In this document: positions 26,101-38,200 of the stretch, in pieces
How positions within the stretch are numbered: position 1 is the first letter of the stretch
Layout of the letters: each line of letters starts with the position of its first letter
Assembly (NCBI RefSeq): GCF_910596095.1
Contig: NC_056546.1
Coordinates: 17,384,425-17,448,424, forward strand
DNA: 64,000 bases
Direction of reading: 5' to 3'
Source of the DNA: Thunnus maccoyii
Taxonomy: Eukaryota; Chordata; Actinopteri; Scombriformes; Scombridae
Program-made: the position numbers and the translations under genes
Notes under the pieces: generated by a model
The model's database searches: none
Told to the model about the DNA's origin: nothing
The model's input: only the letters and a program-made list of their open reading frames with translations

Positions 26101-29100
26101 CAATCTGCTGGTGGAAATAGGAAATGCATTTGTCCGCTTCTGTGGGAACAAAAAAGGTAACATGAACTTGTCTTTGTGTTTGTTTTTAAATGTGCGGGGA
26201 CACGTTTGAAGATTTGAAATGCTTAAACGATAGCTGTCTGTTCTCCAGATGCCATGGAGCAGTATTTGGTGTTGGTGTACGCAGGACTCACAGGCTCGGT
26301 CACCATGATCACCTGCACAATTTTGGCCCTAACTCGACTGGTGTTTGAGTATAAAGGTATGACCGCCAGCTTCATCCATTCTCTTATTTGTGTGTTTTTT
26401 TTTTAAAATACGAGACTGAATTTAACTCTGCATCTTTTCATTCACAGACTCAATAGATGTGACCACCATGGAACAGCTGCTGCACAATGTTTGCCTCCTG
26501 CTGGGAGCTCGTACCAGGGAGATAGTGAAAGCTGCCCTGGGCTTCATCAAGGTCATCCTCTTCATCATGGATTCCAAGGCTCTGGCTTCACATGTCACCG
26601 TCATGGTACGCATTGATGTTATGGATATAATACTTTGAGTCCGCGATAAGAGAAAATTGTGCCCTCATTTAACTCTCGCTTTCTTTCTTGTCAGATGGAA
26701 GGCATTGGGAGCATCAAGGATGACGTGAGAAGGCACTTCAGAACCAAACTGAAGAATATCTTCACAAAGTTTATCAGAAAGTTTGGGTAAGGAAATTTTT
26801 TTTTTTTTGCACCAACCAGCTACTTGTATTCCTGAATGTCACTCTGGGGAGACATTGTGGTGTGTAATAACGAGCATCACAAATGTCAAATTTAACTCTT
26901 CTTTTATTCTTATTCAGCTGTAATTCTTGATTCAATTATTTCTAATGGGTTAGGTAGTTCCTTTTGTTTCTTTGATATTTCCACAGAAGTCAGTAAATCA
27001 CTTATATGAACGTTTTAATGAAAAACAGTGACGTTATTAGCCATTGCGTAAACTGTTTAATGACAGTAACTGTTGAATTTGTACACAGTCATGCTTCATA
27101 ATTGCTTTGGATGTGGACATGTGATGTGCAGTCTGGATAGCAGATGTCTTCCAGGCAGTGCATTGTATATTTTAAGAGCTGAGTGTATTTATTTCTGTGC
27201 TGTCACAGAATTAATATTTTATCATCACATCTGATTGTCTTTTGGTTTAGTTAATGTCTGTTTGTTTGCTACCTTTTTAACCGAAAAACAAACTTGTTGT
27301 AAATTCAACCAATTAAACCACATCTGGTGAATTAACAAGAAGCACATGTTAGCACTAATAACGTTATCATATGTAAATCACATGCTACCGCTAACAAAGA
27401 GTTGCTTTGTCGGGATCAACATCTGACTTTCCTTAAACTCTGATTGTTTTGGAAGAGACAAAGATGAGATGGTTCCATGTTCACTTGATGTTCTGATTGT
27501 ACCAGATGTGTTTATAACAGAATTACAGTATGTCTATATGTTACAGTGCATTTCGTTTATGTTTATGATTCTCTGCTGTATTCCCAGTTTTGAGCTGGTG
27601 AAGAGCATGCTGCCTGCAGAACACCACAAGGTGCTGGCAAACATCCGCAAGGCCGAGGCGCGCACCAAGAGGCGGAAACAAGCCGCAGAGCAGGAGGACG
27701 ACTCGGAAAGCGAAGAAGAGGCACCTAAAACCAAGAATGAAAGGTATGGAACACACAGAGCAACACCCTTTCTTACAATTTTGCTCAAATTTCCTCCTTA
27801 CAAACCTCCTGCCCTCTCCTCTCTAGTATTGAGGACATCCTTGCAGAGTCAGACAGTGACATGTCAGAGGATGAAGGAAAGGCCGGTAATGCTCAGAAGA
27901 AAGCAGGCAAACAGCAGAAGGGACGCGCCTGGCTCAAAGAAGGAGAAGAAGATGACCCGCTCAACTTCCTGGACCCCAAGGTTTCCCAGAGAGTACTAGG
28001 TAATAAAGCCTCCTAACTGTCCTTTGTTTCTGTCAGCTTGCATGTTGATTTTTGGAGTCAGATTTTTATTAACATGGATTTTTATTGTTTTTCAGCTACA
28101 AACCCAGAGCTGAAAAAGAGCGCCAAGGTTGAGCACGGCTTCAAGGTGACCTCAGACGGACGGTTGATCATCAGAGAAGATGAAGAAGAGGATGTAAAAG
28201 ACAAAGGTAAGAGGAATCTTGTGGTTCATCTGGCTTCTCTGTGCTCTCCTTTTAAATCTAAACAGTCTTTAACTAATTAATCATCACTCTTCTCACAGAT
28301 AAGGGAGAGATGAACGATATCCTAGAAGAAGCTGGGGTCAAGAGCGTAAGTATTTATACATGTAATCGTAACCTTTGACATTTTATCACGTTTTTTTTGT
28401 CATTTACCCATGTCTATTACCATCAGAAAAAGACACAGAAGAGAAAGTTTCAAGACGGCAACTTTGATGACGACATGGACATTGAGCCTGAGTTACAATA
28501 TAAAGGTATGATTTGTACCAAACATCCTGTGTAAAAGTAACAAGCCTGTGCATGAAGTTCTAGACTAAGATTTGGCATCAGGTTAATATCTTGGCAGTTG
28601 CAGTTTTGCCAGAAAGCAACATATCATGCTGATGACACGTTGGTGCATGAGGGATTGTGATTAAGACAAAGCAACATGTGTTTTCTTCTCACTCAGCTGG
28701 GGGCTCGGGTATCCACAGGCCCCTGGGAGGCAGCAGAGACAACGGAGCAGACTACAAGTCGAAGGTGAGTCCGACAGTGTGTGTAGAAACATTTGCTGCA
28801 GGAAGTCGCTGGATAGAGACGTTGTGTTCACTGGAAACTGCAGTTCTCAGTTTTTGTTCTGCATTCCTCAGAAAGGAAAAGGAGATGTGAAGAAAAAAGG
28901 AAAACTCGACCCTTACGCTTACATCCCTCTCAAAAAGGCCCAGCTCAATCGCAGGTATGAGCAAAGTTTAACCAACAGTTGTCATGACAGGAATCCTTCA
29001 ACTTCTTTGACAAGCGACTGATTGAGTTTAAAAATGAATCTAACATTTTTTTAATTCTGTCTGCGTTTACAGGAAGCGAGCCAAACTGCAGGGCCAGTTC

Positions 29101-29175
29101 AAGGGCATGGTGAAAGGAGCCCAGAAGGGGGCGCTGTCAGGAAAGAAAATGCAGATGAAAAAGAGGAAAGCCTGA
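20107..29175 (+). CDS. rrp12: RRP12-like ribosome biogenesis HEAT-repeat protein
   Basis: 34 coding exons, 1290 aa (human 1297): 20107..20245,21325..21554,21700..21783,21901..21977,22098..22203,22300..22416,22533..22671,22825..22952,23041..23139,23224..23315,23404..23515,23697..23797,23892..24006,24124..24266,24372..24493,24588..24652,24743..24905,25013..25167,25263..25330,25437..25530,25613..25771,25886..25966,26051..26156,26249..26356,26448..26605,26695..26786,27588..27743,27827..27999,28096..28206,28299..28345,28427..28505,28697..28764,28872..28954,29073..29175. Rrp12 is a nucleolar karyopherin-like protein for pre-40S/60S maturation and export. The N-terminus [14 protein letters not shown] and blocks [28 protein letters not shown] and [12 protein letters not shown] match the family. 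The middle is helical HEAT-type repeat. After [12 protein letters not shown] the tail alternates acidic and lysine-rich runs and ends in a basic, probably nucleolar-targeting segment. All joins keep frame; the 23404 acceptor gives S where human has R. Most introns are about 80-140 bp; intron 1 is 1.1 kb and the one before 27588 is 0.8 kb. Confidence 0.96.
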
Positions 29176-29498
29176 AGAGCACATTTTATATCGCTCAATG
29201 GACTCCAAATAGGTTGTGTGTGTGTGTGTGATGGTGTGTTCATCAACATACTGAAATAGGCAGATACAGCGTGGGAAGTGTGTGTGTTTCTGACAGACTG
29301 TCTAGAAAGGTGATATCAGTTTGTTTTTAAACTGTGCCTCTTACAGAGCTCTAGAAATGCTCTGACGTCCTACAGCTTTCTCAAGTCAGTTGTGTGTGTG
29401 TGTGTGTATGAGTGAGTGTGAGTGAGTGACGACAAACATGTTGACTGTCCCTGCCTTGGTGAATATTGACTGACTAAATGGAAATTCATTTGGCTGTC

Positions 29499-29504
29499 AA
29501 ATAA
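29499..29504 (+). terminator. Poly(A) signal for rrp12
   Basis: AATAAA lies 324 bp past the rrp12 stop. The 3'UTR contains two short TG runs (about 29213-29230 and 29391-29407). Confidence 0.6.
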
Positions 29505-31440
29505 ATCACAAAAGTGTTATCTTTTGTGTATGCATCCGATAAAACTCTCCCTTCTGACAAACATTAAAAGATATTTATGTGTCTAGATATGTTCGGGAAG
29601 AGTGATATGTGCCGTTGTTGTTGCATTATGTGGTCACTTGAGGGCGCTGTAGACTTCTGGATTATTAACACTGCATAAGAGCATTTATGAGTGCATTTAA
29701 GATGATTAAAATACATCATTAAAACTGTTTTTGGACTGAAAAGTAAAAAACATAAATTTCCACTTTTCCTTATCAGCAATCCACTAGTATTTACAGTCTG
29801 TAGTTAGATTTTCCTGTGACAGTGTGGCTCTACAGCAGCCCCTTAAAGACACTGAAGAGGCTGTAGGTTGTTGCGCTGAGTGAGGTAACATACCATTAGC
29901 ATTGTGTGATTCATTTCCCAGATGGATTGCAGCAAAATGAGTCTCAGTGACAGACTGACCTCCTAAACGCAGTCTTTTGTGTCTGGACACAGTGTGACAG
30001 TCAGTGTTCCTGAGGAGGGGAGGAGACATCCTGGACTGATTCAGGACATTCCCAGACCAGGCATCATCATCTTTGCGGTTAAACATATACTTACTGTACT
30101 GTGGTGTCAGAAAGTATTCAAACCCCTTTTCACTCCCCTTTTTATGCTCTAGATTTAATTTGAAATGAATTACATGTATGTTTTGGCCATCGGTTTACAT
30201 GGAATAGCCTAAGATGACAAAAAGAAGATGTTTTGCTGGTCTGAATACTTTAAGATCCCTACTACTGATTACTTCACTGGTTGTTTAAATGAAAAACAAA
30301 TGACAAAAAGAATTATATGAGAGCAGAAATACGACTTTGAATACATCCAAAAGTAATAAAATGTTGAATTTAGGATTCATTTTGTAGGCTACCTATATAA
30401 ATGTCGCAGATAGATTATTAGTGTCCTGACAGCAGCGGAAATGTAATTAGTTTAATTAAAGAACATTGCCTGAAGGGGAACACATTACATCACCAAATGT
30501 TGCATCCTGTAATATCCAATTAACCAATAAATATGTCATTAGGTTGCTTTTGCACTGACTGCAGTGTGTTTGCAAGCTGCTTCATAATATAATTGTATAA
30601 GAAAAATATGAAGCTGCCGTATAATGTTGAATTATTATGTCAATTTTAATATCTATGAAAGAAATCGCTGCCAAGCAGCACATAAAAAACATTTAGTTTA
30701 TTGGAGACAGACACAAAAAAAAGTTGTTAATACAGAAATAATGCAAGTGATCATTTCAGTCAATAAATGCAGTATACAGGAGGATCCTGACGATATGAAT
30801 TTACAATGCAATCGTTCACTTGGAGGTGTTAAAGACCACAAATACATTAGATGTCATGCCAGAGTGTTTTCTTATAATTTTTCCTATGAATGATTTCAAA
30901 ACCCAGAAATCCACGTGATGCTGAATAAAACGGATGCAGACAAAGCCTGTAATAAAATAAATAAAATATGTAGAAACTGCCCTGCAGTTGCAATAAGATC
31001 ACTGAACTAAATTTTAACTAGGATGTAGAAAAGTTTCTTTGATTGAAAAGGTAAAATGATGCATAAGTCATAAGATAGTGTACATTTAAAAACCAGCGCG
31101 CCAACATCACCAACATTCAAATCATCTTTCACCACATCCTCACTCAACATTATCATGCCATGCAAAATAAAACACCAAGTGAACAAGCTAATTTACCATC
31201 ACTGTTATACATACACAACCTCTTACAGTCTAACTTTCTAAAAGCAACACATTTCTATGCATGAATTGTTTTAGTTGAATTTCTAGAAAGGACAGCACTT
31301 ACTCTTCCCCCTTTAATCAATATATGTGCAGGCTTAATCAAGTTACTACATGCTTTTTTATATAATCTATTTGTTTTTTTCTTACAAAAATGTTATCTTT
31401 GATGAAACTCAGTAGCTGATTTTGATATCAAGATAAATAT
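29505..31440. other. Convergent spacer between rrp12 and the ANTXR gene
   Basis: No exon is recognised. Sequence around 30106-30250 (GTCAGAAAGTATTCAAACCC and following) resembles the end of a Tc1-type or SINE-like teleost repeat, at low confidence. The rest is AT-rich and unexplained. Confidence 0.5.
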
Positions 31441-31446
31441 TTTATT
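31441..31446 (-). terminator. Candidate poly(A) signal for the ANTXR gene
   Basis: The minus strand reads AATAAA about 180 bp past the stop codon at 31625-31627. It is the first canonical hexamer in the right orientation. Confidence 0.45.
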
Positions 31447-31624
31447 TGCTGTCCAGCAACAAAGCGCAGAGCTTCATGTCAAAGCTCCTGGCTTACAAGA
31501 TTTCACACCTCTGCTGTCACTGAGTCTTCAGGGTGAAAGGAGGACATGTTTTGTTTTTTTTTTGTTTTTTTTTTAAAAGATGAATAGATGTATCATTTGA
31601 TTACTGGATGTCCTCTCTTCATCA

Positions 31625-32213
31625 TCAGAGCTGGGGTGGGGGTCGAGACGGCGGGGGTCCTGGTGGCCCCGGGGGTGCACGAGCAGGGGGTGGACCTGGA
31701 GGGGGTGCGCGGGCGGAAGGTGGTGCACGGGCGGGGGGTGTGGTGCGGGGCCCTCTGGATGGAGGCTTTGTACGGGGGACAGAGTTGGAGACCAGAGGTT
31801 GCTGTTCGGCAGGCGGAGGAGGAGGAGAAGGGGGAGAAGGAGGCAAGGGAGAGTGTTGTGTGCGAGAAGGAGCCTGGTTGTTGGTGGTGGACTCTCCAGC
31901 TTTGACTCGTTGGAACTGTATACAGCGACCCTGCAAGACAGACGGAGTGTTAAACCACAACTGCACATCGTCATTTCAGTGCAGAATACAGATTATAATG
32001 CAATGCGTCTTTGTGTGCATTTTTTTGTGCAAAATCAATGAGCCTCTAAGATCCACCAGCCAAAGTAGTTTGTGTGAGTCTTTGCCCAGCTTCTGCTGAC
32101 AGAGGCGTGTGTGTTTGAGGCCCCAGAGGGAGCACAGAGCTTCTTCTGTCCGCACCTGCACCACAATAGCTGTGATGCTAGCAAAGACGGGCACTGACAG
32201 AGTTATCACACAG

Positions 32214-32246
<33 letters not shown>

Positions 32247-35200
32247 CTTTTGCAGTTTGCAGCTTTCCCCATTTCCCCTCCGCCTCTCTTGATGCAGAAC
32301 AGAAAGTGGTTTATGTCTCTTATGTGCTTGACTTGTTGGAATGTAAAGGGGGGATTTCAATATCTCCACAATAGTTAACAGAGGCCCCTTAGCGTTTAAC
32401 ATAATTTACAAGTCTGGGAGAATGGAACGCTTCTCTTATTGTTCTCATTGATGGTTTTCCTCTATGTTCGCTGCATAGCCTCCTGGTGCAGACACACACA
32501 CACATACACACTTAAAAACACAAATTCTTGTCTTGCTCAGTCAATGTGTGAAGGATGGGTAGTAGGTCTCTGTGTCACAGACCCTTGGTGGTCTGATTAT
32601 AACACCTTATTAAACAGAGAGGCCCTAAAGTCACACAGGGGCCATTAAGAGGACCCAAGCAGCAGTAGCTTTGTGACTGAGGGAGCCATTGTGTGTGTGT
32701 GTGTGTGTATGAGGGGTACGTAATTGATTTGGGGGCAGCCCGGTTGGGGTAGTGGGAGGAGGTGACTGCTTCGGTCTTGTCACCGGGCTGCGGTGAAAGG
32801 GCCAGTTTGTGAGCAGCAGAGCAGCAGCACAACACCAGAGAGAGCATATGGACACAATGAGAACACAAGCTCATGAATATGAGTGTGTTTGCATGTGTGT
32901 GTGTGTGACTGTAAGCATGCCTCCACCAGAACATATGGCCTGAATGAAATCTCAGCCTCATGAATAACAGAAACAGAGGGAGAGAAAGGTTAGAGGGGAA
33001 GCTACAAGAGAGCACTACAAAACATACAGTTGGTGTTGAAATAGAGCGATGGAAAAGTGGAGAAAAGAAGAGAGTTTTTTTTGCAGATATGTACATAGAT
33101 GAGTTGTATGAGAGGTCAACAATGTGTCACTTGTGATGGTTAGACTCCCCTGCGTGTCCCTTTGGCTGTAACGTCTGTCACAGCTTTGCTTCCCCTCTCA
33201 GCGATTGTTTACTTCAAACCCTCAACTCCTTTTTTGGAGAAAAATAAAACCCTAAAACACCTCCAGCATTCCTCTTCACACCATTCCTCTGTCTAGCCCT
33301 TGTTCCTCTTTCCATGCCTACAAGACTATGCCCTTCCCTAACACACATACACACACACACACAGCTGATAGGTTCGTTTACAGGGAAATGATGCTTGCAC
33401 ACACATACATTTGTCACCATTATAGTAAGGAAAATGGGAGAAAGACAGGGAGAAAGAGGGGAGACACACATCTAACCTGACAGCTCTTGCCTGTCACCTC
33501 ATATGACATTATAGCGATCCACTTGCATAAGGAATATGCTCCACGTGCTCTCACAGAAGAGTTATCACACTTATTAGGATAAAAAGCCTGAATTATAGAG
33601 ATCAAGCATTAAATGGTCAGTCCAACCAAATTACATTTCACTCTAGTGGTATCAAACTGTGCAGATAGTTTTGGGTTTATCTGATATGGGTTTAAAATAT
33701 TTGTCTCTTGAGATTTCTGCCTTCACACAAGTGACGGGGAACAGATTTTCGTTTGTGGTGCTTAAAGCATAAAAATTGAATTTTAACTAATTCAACAGTA
33801 ATATGTTACAGACCTTGCTTATTTCCATTAACCGTCATTATATTGGGGTGGCGGCTGAAATCTCACAGATCTCAAAACTTAGGCAAATAAAACCAAAACT
33901 ATGTGCATTACTAAATGCTACATGAGGTAAGTGAGAAAATATTTTTTTTTTAATTTAGGGTGAACCAAGCCTTTAAGTGCTGTGATGGGGGGGGGGGGAG
34001 TCTGTGTGTGAGGACGGAGGGATGGTGGCCGCCCTCTGGTCTGTGCTGTGCTGTGTGATGGGGCCATCAGTGCCATCAGCTCTGGGGACAAAAGAAGGGA
34101 ATCTCTTCTGTCACAATATGGCTCGTGGCCTTTCAACTCCCCATCTGTTTGTGTGACGCTCGCTCAGGAGAGTTGACACACAACTTACAGTGACAACACA
34201 TGCATGTACACACACACACACACACACAGTGCAGACACATGTAATGCAAACAGAGAGTGTGGCAGAAACTGGCAGCCCGCTGATGGCCGTTTGCAGAGGC
34301 AGTGAAGTAGGAGTAATGTGGGGAGAAAGCAGGACGAGCTCCTCCTGAGCTGCTGGTTAACAAGCCGCATTGAGGAGTCTGATCCATGCTAGTTATCGCT
34401 GTGCTTTTTGCCACCTTGTTGTAATCCGGCTGCACTGTTGGTCATTAGGGCTGTGCATCAAACTTCCTCCGATTTTAGGTAACAGCAGAAATGTGTCCGC
34501 AGTAGTGAGTATCAAAAATAGTCAAGTACGCCAAAAGCTGGCATTGAATGCTTGCTCAGATTCATATAATCCTTTTTATGTATTCTTTGATCGGCTAGTT
34601 TCTGATTTACATCTATAACTATTTCAAGATTTACATACAATTTTGACAGTTTTATACTATATTGTATGTATTATTTCTTGTACAGAACCTTGTGTTTAGA
34701 TATTTTGCATTTAAGACTTTTGGCTTCTTTTGCAAAATGAAAAACATTGATATTTCTCTTAAAAGTATAATTTAGATATTGGTACTCAACTTCAGACATT
34801 GTATTTGCATTAGTATCGAATTTCAAATGATAAGTTAACCGAACCTATTTGACGTACAGATGCGTTTTTTTTGCTTTTGCAGAGATTTGAGGAATTGTGA
34901 AGAATTCACTTTGAGTGACTTTTTCAGGCCATCGTTGTCGTTCTTTCATGTCTGATATGGTTATTAGCACATTTCTGAGCAAGAATCTTGCTTGTAACAA
35001 AAGTGGATTTTTTTCCCCCTCATTTCTTTCCATGTGAGAAGTAGCATTTTATTTTCCTCAGTTAATGGCGCGTGAAGGGAGTGGCGGGGGTCATTGTTGA
35101 GCGTCTCTGTGAACCGGAGACCCACAGAAAGTGTCTGACAAAGACTCTAGAAACTTCTGTCTTGACAGAGATTAATTGTGCTGTTTAGAGAATAAAAAGA

Positions 35201-38200
35201 TTCCAAGATGGAAAAAAGGGATAAAACCATTGATGACCACTTTTACAGACTCTAGATACAGTAGACACACACACACACTGTTACACAGTAAAGATGAATC
35301 ATCCTATACAAAGAAGGAATCAATAAATTCTGCAGTGATATGACTGAGGTATGAGAAGCGACAATGAAACCATTTACAACGGAGCAGATGTTTCACCATG
35401 ACAACCAGTATGATGATGAAAACATGTCTGTGGGGTTATGGGATGCAATACACAAGGCCATGGTTAGATAAAAAGAGCCGCCCTGCTCTGCCTGCTCTTT
35501 TTAGTTCTGGCTCGCAGTGATGTCATGATTTAGGACTTTGCAGCAGCGTTTCAACAAAACGTTACATGAAACTTAGTAAATAAAACCTGATTTGACAGAG
35601 TAGTTGTACTTTTAAATTATAATCATCACGTGAAAGTAGAGAGTGTGTAACATGCTATTTGGAGACTCGATAGAAACCCGGTCATTTTCTAGGAGTCACA
35701 GGGAATTCTCAATGAAGAGTACAGAAGAGTACAGTACTCCTTGTGCTTGAACAATGGCAGCTTTGATGAGGAGAGTGGTATCAGTGGCTCATTCACTCAC
35801 TCTGTGTGTGTATGAGTGTGTGTGTGTAGAGAATCAGTACTGAGCTGCTGCCGTGTACATGTTGCTCACTGACAAGTGTTGTCTTTATGCAATGTGATAG
35901 AAGGAAAGAAAGAAAGAAAGAGAGAGAGAAAGAATGCAGATGCTCAATTGTTCACCCACAGAGAGAGAAAACACTTTCTGTACCCTTTAATGTGCTCTTA
36001 AAAAGCTTTTAAGTGGTAGTTATCCACAGCAGAATCCCCAAAATTACACATAATTACAGTTTTGTATCAGTTATTATGCCTGTTTTTGGTTGACTGGATC
36101 TTTTAGTCGTGTTTTCGATGCAGATAAAATGAAATGTGACTGTAGTTGAGAGGCAGGCTCACCTGGTCTCCAGGCTGTGGTCTCATCAGGGATACCTGAT
36201 CGTAACCTCTCCTAAACAGAGCCCACAGAGCGTCGAGCTTCCCCTGGACACAGAGAGAAACAGTGAACGAAAACAAATTTTTCAAAGAGGGGATAAAAAG
36301 TAAATACACTTTAATACACATGCAACATTTAAAGAGCAATCAGGAAAAAGTCGAACCTTTATGGGTGTGTACCACCTCCTCTGCTGTGGGGGGCGGCGGG
36401 GAGGTTTTCGAGGCTTGGGCTCATACGGTTCAAACTCTTGCTCGGGCATCTTTACAACAGCATTTTTAGGTTTGTCCAGCTTAGCTCCTTCCTCAGTGGA
36501 CCCCTTCTCCCCCCATCGCACCTGGGAAAGATTAAGTAAGAAAAGCATTGTTAAACTGTACTATAATGTGTTGAAAAATGTAGAAAGTTGTATGTGCGTG
36601 TGTGTACCTCCATGCGTTTGATGCCACCCACTCCTCGTCCTCCATAGTAGGAAGCATCCACTGTGGGCCATCTCTTCTTGGGCATCCCATCCTCATCATC
36701 TGATTCCTTTGAGTAAAACCAAAATAACATGACACAGATCATAGTCTCCAAAACATACTACTACTTAATACTACCATTACAACAAGAACAGGAATGTAAT
36801 GCTTGTATTCTTGTATAGATCTGTCATTACAATGGATAGTAACAATTAAAGGGGACATATTATGCACATTTACAGGTCTATATTCTTAATCTGGAGTTCT
36901 ACTGGAATATCTTTCTATGATTTACAGTTCAAAAAGTCCTCATTTAACTCATACTGACCCTTTATGCAGCCCCTTAGTTCAGCCTCTGTCTGAAACAGGC
37001 TGTTTTAGTTCCTTTCTCTTTAAGACCCCCCTCCTGATGAGCCCACACTGTTCTGATTGGTTAGCTTCCAAAAGCTAAGTCACCTCCAACTTCTGGCAAT
37101 CGGGAAGCTACGTCAACAAACCTTTTACCATATTTAACATAGATATCTGATATCAAAACAGTGTTAATTTAAAATAACAGAAAATAACAGAAAACCACAA
37201 AAAGCATGACATGTCCCCTTTAAAGAAAAGCAAAGTCAAGTCAGCTTCATGTAGCAGGTGTCTTACAGGCTCTGGAGGAGGAGGGGGTGGAGGTTCTTTG
37301 ATCACCTGAAGATTGAAGAAAAAAAAAACATTCATGTCACGAGGAAAACTAATGACTGCAAGCTAAAATGTTGATATCTGAGGTACAAACTTACCACAGT
37401 GCAGCAGAGAGGCCAGAACCACCACATCAGCAACAGACCCAACAACAGGAACACCACCAGCAGCGAAATCAGCACGATGGTACCATCAAACTACATGAAA
37501 ACACAAAATGACTGGATTAAAGACTAAACTCAACTGAAAGACAATAGAGAAGAAAAAGTGAAAATGAAAAGGCAAAGTACTCACAGCCTCCTCTGATGAC
37601 AGACACAACAGAGGAGACCTCAGAGTGGAGAGAGGAAGAAGACTGGAGAAAATAAGAAGTTTGAAGGAAGTTTAATCAAAGTGGGCAGCAAGCCAGAGGG
37701 TAATATCATTGTGTGTTGTTGTGATAGTGCAAACTGTTCACAGTTTGTACTCACACATTCGGTAGTAGTGATGTGAACCGAGCTGGTGATGTAGGAGATG
37801 CCCTCGTTCATGCTCACCTGCAGGTAGATCACCCTGCAAAACAAACTCGTGTCACAGATATGCATACATCTGCTTGCGTGCACACTCCAACGGCCTTGTT
37901 TCGGCTACTGCAGAAGCTCGCCCGAGGTGTCAAATACATTCCTTCATCTTCTCTGTCCATACTTGCTGCCTTATAAGCACACAAACATGCTGACATAGAC
38001 ACAAAGCCTTTAAAGAGGTCAGGGAGTTCTCCACCCACAGAAGGAATCTCTTCTGTTTGGATCAGACCCAGACCTCTAATGTGGAAACCACAGACAACTA
38101 AATGACTTCTTACTCCATGGTATTCAGCACTGTTATCTGCAGCTATAACTGCACAGTGATAGGCAGGACAGAGACAAGAAAAAGTTATATTTTTTGGATG

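Noticed and set aside
31588-32099. Long plus-strand frames (Gly/Arg/Ala-rich) over the last ANTXR exon
   Set aside because: Antisense shadows of the Pro/Arg/Ala tail, caused by its GC-rich composition.
38100-38200. Minus-strand CLCPAYHC peptide considered as the missing ANTXR exon
   Set aside because: Phases and flanking splice sites do not fit, and the 41238-41307 exon fits fully.
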